DNA from: Methylomonas sp.
Lineage (GTDB): Bacteria; Pseudomonadota; Gammaproteobacteria; Methylococcales; Methylomonadaceae
Direction: 5' to 3'
DNA: 7,877 bases
NCBI GenBank assembly: GCA_028688235.1
Contig: JAQTYP010000142.1
Span: 1 to 7,877 of the forward strand
The notes beneath the pieces were generated by a model. The model saw nothing but the letters and a program-made list of their open reading frames with translations, ran no database searches and had not been told where the DNA came from. A program made the translations under genes and the position numbers. This document shows positions 1-6,661 of this stretch, one piece after another; the stretch's first letter is position 1; each line of letters opens with the position of its first letter.

Positions 1-1
1 G

Positions 2-406
2 ATGAACTTCACGGCAACGGGTTCGCTACAAATACCTTATCAGGGGTGTCCGGAAACCGAAGCCGGCTATATGGCAATAACCCGAATCGTCAGAAACATT
101 TCGGCGCCTCACCCTTACTGCGTCATGCTGCGTCGGGAGGTTTGGCAGCAACTCAACGGATTGAATCCTATTTTTTTCGGACCCTATGCCCTTTTAGACT
201 TGGCATTGCGAGCCAATCGAATGGGCTGGCGCAGCATCGTTGCGCCACAGCACCGCTTCCAAAGTCTGCAAAATCTTTTCGATAACTGGCCGGCAATAGA
301 TCGAGAGCGCTTCGTGTCGACCTGGTCATCCTGGTTTTCGAAGGGAGATCCCTATTTCAATAAAAACCTCGATGATCAAGCAAAGGATTACCGATTGAAG
401 CAATAA
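2..406 (+). CDS. GT2-type glycosyltransferase, C-terminal fragment (5' end outside window)
   Basis: This is the last ~134 residues of a glycosyltransferase that begins before the window. The ATG at base 2 is probably an internal methionine, because the protein starts in the middle of a fold. A stretch around residues 38-55 (CVMLRREVWQQLNGLNP) matches the family pattern in which a 'hydrophobic-RRE-(V/L)(F/W)...GG(F/L)' segment precedes the acceptor-site helix. It is followed by DLALRANRMGWRSIVAP (66-82), equivalent to the usual DLCLRLR..GYR.v..P. The end carries DPYFNKNL (about 116-123), resembling the DPyYNpNL tail of many O-antigen and rhamnan GT2 enzymes. The role is inferred to be sugar transfer in the cytoplasm during surface-polysaccharide synthesis. 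Where relatives usually have N/E-D-V-D, this protein reads ALLD, so the first acidic residue is missing. The donor-binding domain cannot be seen. It ends 3 bases before the convergent neighbour. Family assignment is fairly secure; the substrate is unknown. Confidence 0.72.
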   Translation: MNFTATGSLQIPYQGCPETEAGYMAITRIVRNISAPHPYCVMLRREVWQQLNGLNPIFFGPYALLDLALRANRMGWRSIVAPQHRFQSLQNLFDNWPAIDRERFVSTWSSWFSKGDPYFNKNLDDQAKDYRLKQ

Positions 407-409
407 ACC

Positions 410-1816
410 CTAGAACCATAACTTTAACATTGCCCTGATATGCTTCAAAACATCAGCAATTTTAGGCCTTGGCCGGCGATTATAGGTTTCATTATTAATG
501 AAAACAATTTCGGCGGCTAGCCAGGATAAGGGGATTATAATCTGATAGTCGGATTGCAGCACTACATCGAATTTATTCAACAATCTATAATATTGTATAT
601 AACGCGATATAATATTACGATTCGCTTTTACTATATCGACTCCAGGAAGCTGAACCTGTCTATCTGGCGCGATTCCTGGAGGAGGTGCCAAATAGAGCAC
701 TGTCAAATCATCTCGTTGCTTTAGCGCCTTTGCAATACTGCCCTGAATTCCGGAAGCCTGTAAATTCACCGTCCAGGGAATCAATATGGCCTTAATATCA
801 TGATTGCTCATCAAGACTGAAAATTGCTCAATGGGCAACGAAACTCCATCCAGGCTGATTTCCTTTTTACCCATAATACCCTGGCGATAATCGGTCAACG
901 CTCGCAAGTGTAAATTGGCTAAATCTATTTTGCCCAACAAGCAATAATAGAGGGATTTTTTCAGCACAAATCGAGATGTAGCATCAACTGATTTTCGAAC
1001 CGAATGAGCGTTCAATAAATAAAGGACATTTCGGTTGTCATAATAGAGTACCCAACTTGGAACTTTGGCTGCCGCCGAAACATGCCATATTAACGATCTC
1101 GCCGATACCACGACCCGCTGCCCCATCTCGCTGATTCGTAAACACCATTCGACATCGTCATAATGAATAAAAAAATCCATCCACAATCCCGTCTGTTTGG
1201 CCAATGGCGCACGAATCAATAGCGATGCGGCCGCCACATAATCCACGTCCATGGTGGGTTGACAATCGCACAATAAGCGGCTCAAATCGACATGCTTCTC
1301 CAGCAAATCCGCTAATCTTTGCTCCCGCCAACCAGGCACTTCCTGCATATGCCGATTCAGAACCAATCCGCCATTATCTTTGTCGACGAAAGCTCCCATT
1401 TCATTGATTCGCCAGGGATAATCCAACTGCATCATGGTCGATCCCGCCAGGCCGATATCGGGATTGGTCTCGAGGACGGTAACCAATTCCGTCAGCGCCT
1501 CCTGATGGACTAATACATCGTTATCCAGCAACCACAAATAATCATATTTTCCTTCTTCACTGTTAAAAGCCCAGGATAATCCGGTATTGAAGCCGCCCGT
1601 TCCCCCCAAATTTTCCTTATTACAAATAACCCGAACATCTGCAAATTGCCCGGCTATCGCTTCGGCCGTGCCATCGCTGCTGGCGTTATCCACGACTACA
1701 ATATCGAGATTTGTTTTAGGGAAACTAATCCTGTCGAGTGATTCGAGTAAATCGATGACGTAACTTTTCTTGTTCCAGGTAACAATAATTACCAGAACAT
1801 GGGGAGTATCACTCAT
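410..1816 (-). CDS. GT2 glycosyltransferase, GlfT2-like (probable galactofuranosyltransferase) with C-terminal extension
   Basis: A 468-residue protein whose first ~310 residues form a GT-A fold of family GT2. Visible motifs are the nucleotide-binding strand ending DNASSDGT (43-50), NLGGTGGF (69-76), the metal-site DND (98-100), an acidic acceptor/base motif YDDVEW (219-224), IWH (243-245) and YYDNRN (258-263). The combination GG.GGF, DD.EW and a later WH followed by Y-x-x-RN resembles mycobacterial GlfT2, where these positions hold metal and the catalytic base. With glf two genes upstream, I infer transfer of galactofuranose from UDP-Galf to a lipid-linked glycan. Other GT2 specificities, such as rhamnose, remain possible. 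Residues ~330-468 lie beyond the GT-A domain and are not recognised; they start with a hydrophobic strand (AILIPWTV, 343-350) and end in a basic segment. ATG start, with GGA 6 bases upstream, overlaps the previous stop as ATGA. The stop is TAG. Confidence 0.85.
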   Translation of the reverse strand: MSDTPHVLVIIVTWNKKSYVIDLLESLDRISFPKTNLDIVVVDNASSDGTAEAIAGQFADVRVICNKENLGGTGGFNTGLSWAFNSEEGKYDYLWLLDNDVLVHQEALTELVTVLETNPDIGLAGSTMMQLDYPWRINEMGAFVDKDNGGLVLNRHMQEVPGWREQRLADLLEKHVDLSRLLCDCQPTMDVDYVAAASLLIRAPLAKQTGLWMDFFIHYDDVEWCLRISEMGQRVVVSARSLIWHVSAAAKVPSWVLYYDNRNVLYLLNAHSVRKSVDATSRFVLKKSLYYCLLGKIDLANLHLRALTDYRQGIMGKKEISLDGVSLPIEQFSVLMSNHDIKAILIPWTVNLQASGIQGSIAKALKQRDDLTVLYLAPPPGIAPDRQVQLPGVDIVKANRNIISRYIQYYRLLNKFDVVLQSDYQIIIPLSWLAAEIVFINNETYNRRPRPKIADVLKHIRAMLKLWF

Positions 1817-2724
1817 ATTTTGTCCAATAACTGATGAATAATGCTGTTTTGTTTAAAAAATGGGGAAAATATTGGCAGTAAATCGGAAGGCAATAAGTCC
1901 TTTTTCACTTGTCGGTTAAATCCCTGATAAACCGCATTGAAATAGCAATTTAACTCGCCGAATTGCAGCGCACGGACAAATCCGATCAGCAGTCTGGATA
2001 TTATCAAATAACTTAGCCAAGGTTGACGATAGTATTTTCTCAATAACCAAAGAGTATTCCGGGTCGGAAAAAAGATTCGACGCCAATGGGCGCGCTGATT
2101 GGGAAATCCTCTATGGATAACAATACAGGCCGGATCATATATGATATCGAACCCCTGCATCCTGACTTGAAAACTTACTTCAATCTCATTTTGATACAAA
2201 AAGAAATCTTCGGGATACCAGCCTATTTTCTTAAATAATTCACGGCGGATAAAAAAGCCGCAGCCGACAAAAAATGGCGAACGACAGCGTAAGTAATGGC
2301 AAGGCAAATGCCAGCTCCATTGCGCCTTTCCATCCGGAGTTTCTATATGACAAGCAATAAGCCCGATGTCCGAATTTTGATCAAGGCTTTCAATCGCTTT
2401 GTCGATACAATCAACATCAGCCGGACTGGAATCGTCATCCAGAACCAGAATATATTCCCCTTTGGTTATTTCAAATCCTTTGTTATAGCCAGCAATACCA
2501 GAATTATCGGCCAACAATACCGATATAACATTCTGTTGTTTTAGGTAATTGACCGTGCCGTCGGACGATCCATTATCGACTGCAATGATTTCGATATCCC
2601 GCCTATTGGCCGTAATTTTTTTAAGCTGTTCGACGGTTTGGCGAGTCTCGGATTGACGATTGTAATTCAAAAAAACAATGCTTAACTTAATTCCATCGCT
2701 AATCACGTCTGCTTCAGTTTTCAA
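1813..2724 (-). CDS. GT2 family glycosyltransferase (rhamnosyl/galactofuranosyltransferase type)
   Basis: A complete 303-residue GT-A enzyme of family GT2, a usual length for O-antigen glycosyltransferases. It begins with the strand LSIVFLNYNR (14-23), followed by DNGSSDGT (50-57) for nucleotide binding, NSGIAGYNKGF (74-84), and the metal-binding DDD (96-98). The acceptor-side motif is NEIEVSFQVR (179-188), equivalent to the usual NEDvDlsfRlr. The segment FFPTRNTLWLLRKYY (218-232) is typical of rhamnosyltransferase-like GT2 proteins, and a hydrophobic stretch (~238-250) suggests membrane association. The inferred role is adding one sugar to an undecaprenyl-linked glycan on the cytoplasmic face; the sugar is unknown, with Galf or rhamnose plausible from context. 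The start is TTG: no in-frame ATG lies nearby upstream, and GAGG sits 9 bases before it. The gene overlaps the end of glf by 11 bases and the next gene by 4, so coupled translation is likely. Confidence 0.87.
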   Translation of the reverse strand: MKTEADVISDGIKLSIVFLNYNRQSETRQTVEQLKKITANRRDIEIIAVDNGSSDGTVNYLKQQNVISVLLADNSGIAGYNKGFEITKGEYILVLDDDSSPADVDCIDKAIESLDQNSDIGLIACHIETPDGKAQWSWHLPCHYLRCRSPFFVGCGFFIRRELFKKIGWYPEDFFLYQNEIEVSFQVRMQGFDIIYDPACIVIHRGFPNQRAHWRRIFFPTRNTLWLLRKYYRQPWLSYLIISRLLIGFVRALQFGELNCYFNAVYQGFNRQVKKDLLPSDLLPIFSPFFKQNSIIHQLLDKI

Positions 2725-3889
2725 TGGAAGATGCCTCGAAATGCTCCTTAAAAACCTGAAGGGAGCGCTCTACGATATCGTCCATATCATAATAACGATA
2801 TTCGGCCAAACGTCCAACCAGAATCAATTGATCCATAGTATTAGCTAAGGCTTTGTATTGTTTGAACAGTTCCGTATTTTTCTCGGTAAAGACCGGGTAA
2901 TACGGGATGTTTTTTTGGTTGTCGCGACGATCATAATCCTGCGGAAACTCTTTTAAAATAGTTGTTCCGGCTACAATTTGACCGCTTGCGCGCTTGAATT
3001 CGGTGATACGGGTAAAATCATGATTGTTCGGATAATTAATCGTGGTCGCCTTCTGATAATAATCCTTGTGAAAATGTTCGAACTGAAATTGCAACGAACG
3101 GTAAGGCAATTCACCTAGGCTATATTCAAATAATTCGTCAATAGCACCGGTGTAGATAAACTTGCCATTAAACACCTGGCCAAAAGCGGTGATGCTTTGA
3201 TTGGTATTGTCTATCGATACGACATCCTTGTAATCGGCGTTCATAAGCAATTTGATATTCGGATGATCCAACATTTTTCCAAATAACGCGGCATATCCAT
3301 GTTTTGGCAAAGCTTGATAGCGATCTTGAAAATATCGATTATCTCTGGAAATGTGAACCGGTACTCTTGCCGTTACTTCAGGCGCAATATCTTCGGGCTT
3401 ACATCCCCACTGTTTCGCCGTGTAGTTGACAAACATTTTTTCGTAAACAAAGTCCGCTAAAAATTTAAGTTCGGACTCATTTTCATTACGTAATGCCATA
3501 ATTGGCACCTTACTTCCATATCCATATCGATGAATCAACTTATCCTCGATAGTTCTGGAAAGTCCGGCTGGAAGCAGCTTCTCTAAAGTATTGAGATTAA
3601 AAGGTACCGGAACATATTGCCCATCGATATAAGCCAACACTTCGTGTTCGTAATAATTCCATTCGGTAAATTGACTCAAATACCTGAATACATGACCATT
3701 ATCAGTATGGAATAAATGGGGGCCATAACGATGGACTAATACGCCATTTTCGTCATGATTATCGTAGCAATTTCCCCCCACATGTTGGCGTTTTTCGATT
3801 ATCAAGATTCTATAATCATTTTGACTGGCTAGCCTTTCAGCCAATACAGCCCCAGCAAAACCAGCGCCAACGATAATAACGTCAAACAT
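2714..3889 (-). CDS. glf: UDP-galactopyranose mutase (FAD-dependent)
   Basis: Converts UDP-galactopyranose to UDP-galactofuranose with reduced FAD in the cytoplasm, supplying the donor for Galf-containing surface glycans. From the ATG the protein is 391 residues, close to bacterial Glf proteins (roughly 370-390). The N-terminus is a dinucleotide-binding strand with GAGFAG (8-13), followed by IIEKR (31-35), GGNCYD (38-43) and RYGPHLFHTD (55-64). YTAKQWG (156-162) contains the conserved active-site Trp. Conserved arginines that bind the UDP-sugar diphosphate are plausible in VPVHISRDNRYF (177-188) and in the TRITEFK segment (~293-299). The C-terminus has GRLAEYRYYDMDD (359-371), as in E. coli and Klebsiella Glf. 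Reading could also begin two codons earlier at TTG (3895), but a GGA 10 bases before the ATG suits the ATG better. It is the first gene of the glycan cassette. All expected motifs are present and the enzyme looks intact. Confidence 0.97.
   Translation of the reverse strand: MFDVIIVGAGFAGAVLAERLASQNDYRILIIEKRQHVGGNCYDNHDENGVLVHRYGPHLFHTDNGHVFRYLSQFTEWNYYEHEVLAYIDGQYVPVPFNLNTLEKLLPAGLSRTIEDKLIHRYGYGSKVPIMALRNENESELKFLADFVYEKMFVNYTAKQWGCKPEDIAPEVTARVPVHISRDNRYFQDRYQALPKHGYAALFGKMLDHPNIKLLMNADYKDVVSIDNTNQSITAFGQVFNGKFIYTGAIDELFEYSLGELPYRSLQFQFEHFHKDYYQKATTINYPNNHDFTRITEFKRASGQIVAGTTILKEFPQDYDRRDNQKNIPYYPVFTEKNTELFKQYKALANTMDQLILVGRLAEYRYYDMDDIVERSLQVFKEHFEASSIEN
2734..2737 (-). promoter_or_regulatory. 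Ribosome binding site supporting a TTG start
   Basis: On the minus strand the sequence reads GAGG, 9 bases before TTG at 2724-2722, and lies inside the last codons of glf. It favours TTG over the in-frame GTG at 2706-2704, which has no comparable purine-rich element in front. The GTG start would remove six residues ahead of the first beta strand and would still leave a functional domain, so the choice is likely but not proven. Confidence 0.5.
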
Positions 3890-3925
3890 ATTCAATTAAT
3901 CCAATAGGTATAATTTTAGCGTTTA

Positions 3926-3964
3926 ATATTTAAGCTTATGCTGCGCGTCTGCAAAGGAGAGCAA
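3926..3964 (-). promoter_or_regulatory. Weak candidate sigma-70 promoter(s) for the glf cassette
   Basis: Two poor matches can be read on the minus strand. One is TTGCTC (3964-3959) with CATAAG (3940-3935) at 18-base spacing. The other is TTGCAG (3954-3949) with AAATAT (3931-3926) at 17-base spacing. Each box matches the consensus at only three or four of six positions. The support is mainly positional: this is the only non-coding gap before a three-gene cassette. Read-through from the secretion operon is an equally good explanation. Confidence 0.22.
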
Positions 3965-3974
3965 GTCTTGCCTC
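3957..3974. repeat. Short imperfect inverted repeat (odd palindrome) in intergenic gap
   Basis: The core GCAAGTCTTGC at 3961-3971 is an 11-base inverted repeat around a central T. With A3960 bulged out, GAG at 3957-3959 can also pair with CTC at 3972-3974. This gives a short bulged stem, and no T-run follows on either strand. It could be a regulator site, an RNA hairpin or chance. Confidence 0.35.
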
Positions 3975-4017
3975 TTAATACATGGCTTTTACAAATAACT
4001 CGTTCCGATTGGAGAAA

Positions 4018-5328
4018 CTATTTGACCAACCAGTCGTTGACTTCCTGTAAATTCATTTCATTAACGGAACCGATTGCCTGCATGAAGCGAATCCGGTTTT
4101 TTATGTAGGCGTATCTGGCCCTAGAAATTTCACGTTGCGCCGAAAACTCGTCCTGCTGAGCCTTGAGTAAATCGCTCACGGTGACGACTCCGTATTGCAG
4201 GCCTCGCTCCATCGATTCGCGGGATTTAGCCGCCGATTCCAGCGCTTTTTGCGTTGCCTTGATATGGCGTACATTGGCATTGGATTCGAGGAAAGCATCA
4301 CTGGTTTCTTTGATGAGTCCGCGCAAAGCCGCTTCGCTATCGTTTTTGCTCAATTCGAGCCGGTGTTGCGCTTCGAATAATTGATGCGTTGTGGTTCCAC
4401 CTGAAAACAAAGGCACATTGACATTGATGGCGGCTACCTGAGTTTGCACTTGCGGGGTTCGAGTACTTTGATAGCCGGTATCGGTATCGTAAAAATTTAG
4501 CTGCAGATCGACTACCGGCAGGTATTTGGATTTTTGCACGGTAACGCTATCTTCCGCCGCCTCGATAGCCAAGTTCTTGGCCGATAATAGGGGGCTCTGA
4601 CTTTGCGCCATTTCTATCCATTGCGGCAATTCCCCTTCGATAACCTTGTAATCGATGTCTTCACGCAGCTTATTAAGATTGTTAGGCAATTCCCCTGTTA
4701 ATTCGCGCAATCCTTGCTGCGCAGTAATCAGTTTGGTCTCGGCTAGAATCTCGTTGGCCAGCAATTGGTCGAGACGCGCTTCGACCGCATAAACATCGGT
4801 CACTTTCAGTATTTGCTTGGCAAACTGCTTTTGCACCTGCTCCAGTTGTTTTTCCGTAGCAAGTTTCTCGCTATGGGTAAATTGAAGTTGGTCGTCGGCC
4901 TCGAGCACGCTAAAGTAGCGATCGACGACGGTAAAAATCAGTTTATTTTGTGCCTCTATCGCTTCCGCCGCATATTGGTCTTCGGTTTTAGAAGCTCGAC
5001 GCCATTCCCAGAACTTGGCAAAATCGACAAGGGTCTGATTGAGCGAAACATAATAACGCGTACCTTGGTACTTGTTATTGACATCACCCCCTGGGTTCAT
5101 TACGGTTTGGTCGTTCTTTGACCAGTTGGCAGTACCGGTAATTTGAGGGAGCATCTGCCCTAAGGCTTGGCCTTTTTGCGCTGAACCTATGTTGACTTTG
5201 AGCTGCGCCGATTTCAGACTCGGGTCCGCATCCAGGGCTTGCTGATAAATAGTTAGCAGATCTTCGGCCTGCGCACCGTAAGGATGGGTGAGCAAAAGGC
5301 AAATTGCGAGAATTTTTAGTACGGGCAT
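4018..5328 (-). CDS. TolC-family outer-membrane channel of a type I secretion system
   Basis: The outer-membrane exit duct of the secretion system, expected to trimerise and dock onto the HlyD-type adaptor. From the chosen ATG it is 436 residues, a normal TolC-family length. A clear Sec signal peptide covers residues 1-21, with a hydrophobic core (KILAICLLL) and cleavage after AQA, before EDLL. Two homologous OEP repeats follow (~22-210 and ~240-425). Each has a beta-strand part (YYVSLNQTLVDF about 92-103; VNVPLFSGG 303-311) and a helical-hairpin part containing a paired motif (VTDVYAVEARLD about 176-187; VVTVSDLLKAQQ about 381-392). The reading frame is open upstream to a TTG at 5358, which would add ten residues before the signal peptide and overlap the adaptor gene. 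The ATG at 5328 gives a standard signal peptide with GAAG 9 bases upstream, so I prefer it. It lies 4 bases after the adaptor stop. Its exact subgroup (PrtF/HasF/AprF-like) was not determined. Confidence 0.93.
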   Translation of the reverse strand: MPVLKILAICLLLTHPYGAQAEDLLTIYQQALDADPSLKSAQLKVNIGSAQKGQALGQMLPQITGTANWSKNDQTVMNPGGDVNNKYQGTRYYVSLNQTLVDFAKFWEWRRASKTEDQYAAEAIEAQNKLIFTVVDRYFSVLEADDQLQFTHSEKLATEKQLEQVQKQFAKQILKVTDVYAVEARLDQLLANEILAETKLITAQQGLRELTGELPNNLNKLREDIDYKVIEGELPQWIEMAQSQSPLLSAKNLAIEAAEDSVTVQKSKYLPVVDLQLNFYDTDTGYQSTRTPQVQTQVAAINVNVPLFSGGTTTHQLFEAQHRLELSKNDSEAALRGLIKETSDAFLESNANVRHIKATQKALESAAKSRESMERGLQYGVVTVSDLLKAQQDEFSAQREISRARYAYIKNRIRFMQAIGSVNEMNLQEVNDWLVK

Positions 5329-5332
5329 GGCA

Positions 5333-6658
5333 TTAATCTTCGATGAAGGCGCGGGCAAAGGCGTTGGTTGCCGGCTGTGCCAGGTATTCGAACAAGGTAC
5401 GTTCTCCGGTATTGATCAGCACTTCGGCCGGCATGCCGGGTAGCAGCTGCAAATTGCCCAAGTCTTTTCGGCTTTCCGGTGTTAATTCTATGCGCGCTTG
5501 GTAGTAGGCTTGCCCGTTTTTTTCATCGACAAAGCTATCTGCGGACAAATGAATGACCTTGCCTTCCATTTTAGGCGTGGTTGCTTGCTTGAACGCGCTA
5601 AAACGAACTTCGGCTTGCAGGCCTACACTGACGCGATCGATATCCAGCGGTGAAACTTGGGCATCTATGATCAACTCGGCATCTTGCGGAACGATGTCGA
5701 GGATGGGATGGCCTGGGCTAATCACGCCGCTTTCGGTGTGAAACGCCATTCCAAGTACCATGCCGCTGGCTGGGGCTTTGATCGCGATACGATCCAACTT
5801 GTCTTGATTGGCGGCGACACGTTCAGCAGCATCATTCAATGCCGTCTGAGCCTCACTCAGTTTGGCGGCGACTTCCTGCTGAAATTGCTTTTGCACTTGC
5901 ACAATCTGCAGCCGGGTCTCGCTAATCAGCATTTGGTTCGTAGCAATTTCGGCGTTCAATTGCGCAATTTCGCCACTTTGCAAGGCATGACTGCGTTCGA
6001 TATCGCGCAAACGCTGTTTATCGGCAAAACCTTCCGATAACAATTCCTTCAGATCCTGTATTTCTTCTGAGTAAGAGGCTACCAATTGCTGCTTGCTGGA
6101 AACCTGACCTTTTAGGCCATTGATTTTGCTAGAAATTTGATTGATGCGTTGGTTAAGTACCGATATTTCGCCTTGATAGGCGTTTTTCCGAGCGTTGAAT
6201 ACATTGGTTTCGTCTCGTTTGGCCTCGATTATCCTGGGGTCTGAATCAGCCTGCAAAAAATCCGGAAATTTAATCGATTCGCGCTGGTCTCGTTCGGCTT
6301 GTAAGCGGGCAACCTGTGCGGCCAATGCGATTTTTTGACCATAGGCCATGCCCAGTTGCGCCTTGATTTGGGTATCGTCGAGTATGATCAGGGTGTCGCC
6401 CTCATTGACCAAATCGCCATCTTTAACCAAGATCTTGGCGACGATTCCTCCATCCAGATGTTGTACGGTCTTTTTGAAGGATTTGACGGCGACAACGCCG
6501 GTAGCTAGCGCCGAACTATCCATCGGAGCGAAAAAAGCCCATGCGCCAAAGATGCCAAACGTCAAAAGCACGATAATCGCGCCGATTCGCCGAATTGAAC
6601 TGTCATCCGTATGCAACGCGGTTGGTTCCGCGTTTATCAATGCTGTTTTTTCTATCAT
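5333..6658 (-). CDS. HlyD-family periplasmic adaptor (membrane fusion protein) of a type I secretion system
   Basis: Links the inner-membrane ABC transporter to the outer-membrane channel across the periplasm. The 441-residue length is typical of the PrsE/AprE/HasE group. A short cytoplasmic N-terminus (1-22) is followed by one transmembrane helix (~24-44). The first half of a lipoyl/barrel-sandwich domain follows (~62-98, containing VQHLDGGIVAKILVKDGD). Next comes a long, Gln/Glu/Ala-rich alpha-helical coiled-coil hairpin (~100-288), then the second half of the lipoyl domain (IAIKAPASGMVLGM, 291-304). The beta-barrel region ends with the HlyD-type C-terminal signature around LLPGMPAEVLINTGERTLFE (405-424). 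The ATG lies 3 bases after the ABC gene's TAA stop; I see only a weak purine-rich stretch in front, so translation may depend on coupling. Intact, with no missing domain. The secreted protein it serves cannot be told from this gene. Confidence 0.94.
   Translation of the reverse strand: MIEKTALINAEPTALHTDDSSIRRIGAIIVLLTFGIFGAWAFFAPMDSSALATGVVAVKSFKKTVQHLDGGIVAKILVKDGDLVNEGDTLIILDDTQIKAQLGMAYGQKIALAAQVARLQAERDQRESIKFPDFLQADSDPRIIEAKRDETNVFNARKNAYQGEISVLNQRINQISSKINGLKGQVSSKQQLVASYSEEIQDLKELLSEGFADKQRLRDIERSHALQSGEIAQLNAEIATNQMLISETRLQIVQVQKQFQQEVAAKLSEAQTALNDAAERVAANQDKLDRIAIKAPASGMVLGMAFHTESGVISPGHPILDIVPQDAELIIDAQVSPLDIDRVSVGLQAEVRFSAFKQATTPKMEGKVIHLSADSFVDEKNGQAYYQARIELTPESRKDLGNLQLLPGMPAEVLINTGERTLFEYLAQPATNAFARAFIED
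5338..5341 (-). promoter_or_regulatory. Ribosome binding site deciding the TolC-family gene start
   Basis: The minus strand reads GAAG, 9 bases before the ATG at 5328-5326, and lies within the final codons of the adaptor gene. It supports the ATG that directly precedes the signal peptide rather than the upstream TTG at 5358. Confidence 0.45.
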
Positions 6659-6661
6659 TAT

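Larger units (their letters stand above)
3890..4017. other. Intergenic region between the secretion operon and the glycan cassette
   Basis: This gap of about 128 bases is the only sizeable non-coding stretch in the window. It separates the stop of the TolC-family gene from the start of glf, both read leftward. It is AT-rich near glf and carries a short imperfect inverted repeat at 3957-3974. I see no stem followed by a T-run on the minus strand, so no standard intrinsic terminator for the secretion operon is evident. The region is the natural place for a separate glf promoter. Confidence 0.6.

Noticed and set aside
586..616. Direct repeat of TATAATATT (586-594 and 608-616), promoter-like and AT-rich
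   Set aside because: It lies inside the coding region and simply encodes a Tyr/Ile/Asn-rich segment; no gene starts downstream on either strand, so -10-like matches here are probably composition effects.
3896..4017. Possible intrinsic terminator after the TolC-family gene
   Set aside because: The only stem is short and bulged, and no T-run follows it on the minus strand.
4765..5121. 118-codon plus-strand open frame opposite the TolC-family gene
   Set aside because: No motif or family resemblance; the minus-strand gene has a signal peptide and two OEP repeats, so this is a shadow frame.
5326..5358. TTG start at 5358 for the TolC-family gene
   Set aside because: It would put ten extra residues before an otherwise textbook signal peptide and overlap the adaptor gene by 26 bases; the ATG at 5328 has a GAAG at suitable spacing.
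5657..6040. 127-codon plus-strand open frame opposite the HlyD-family gene
   Set aside because: Low-complexity shadow of the coiled-coil region, with no recognisable domain.
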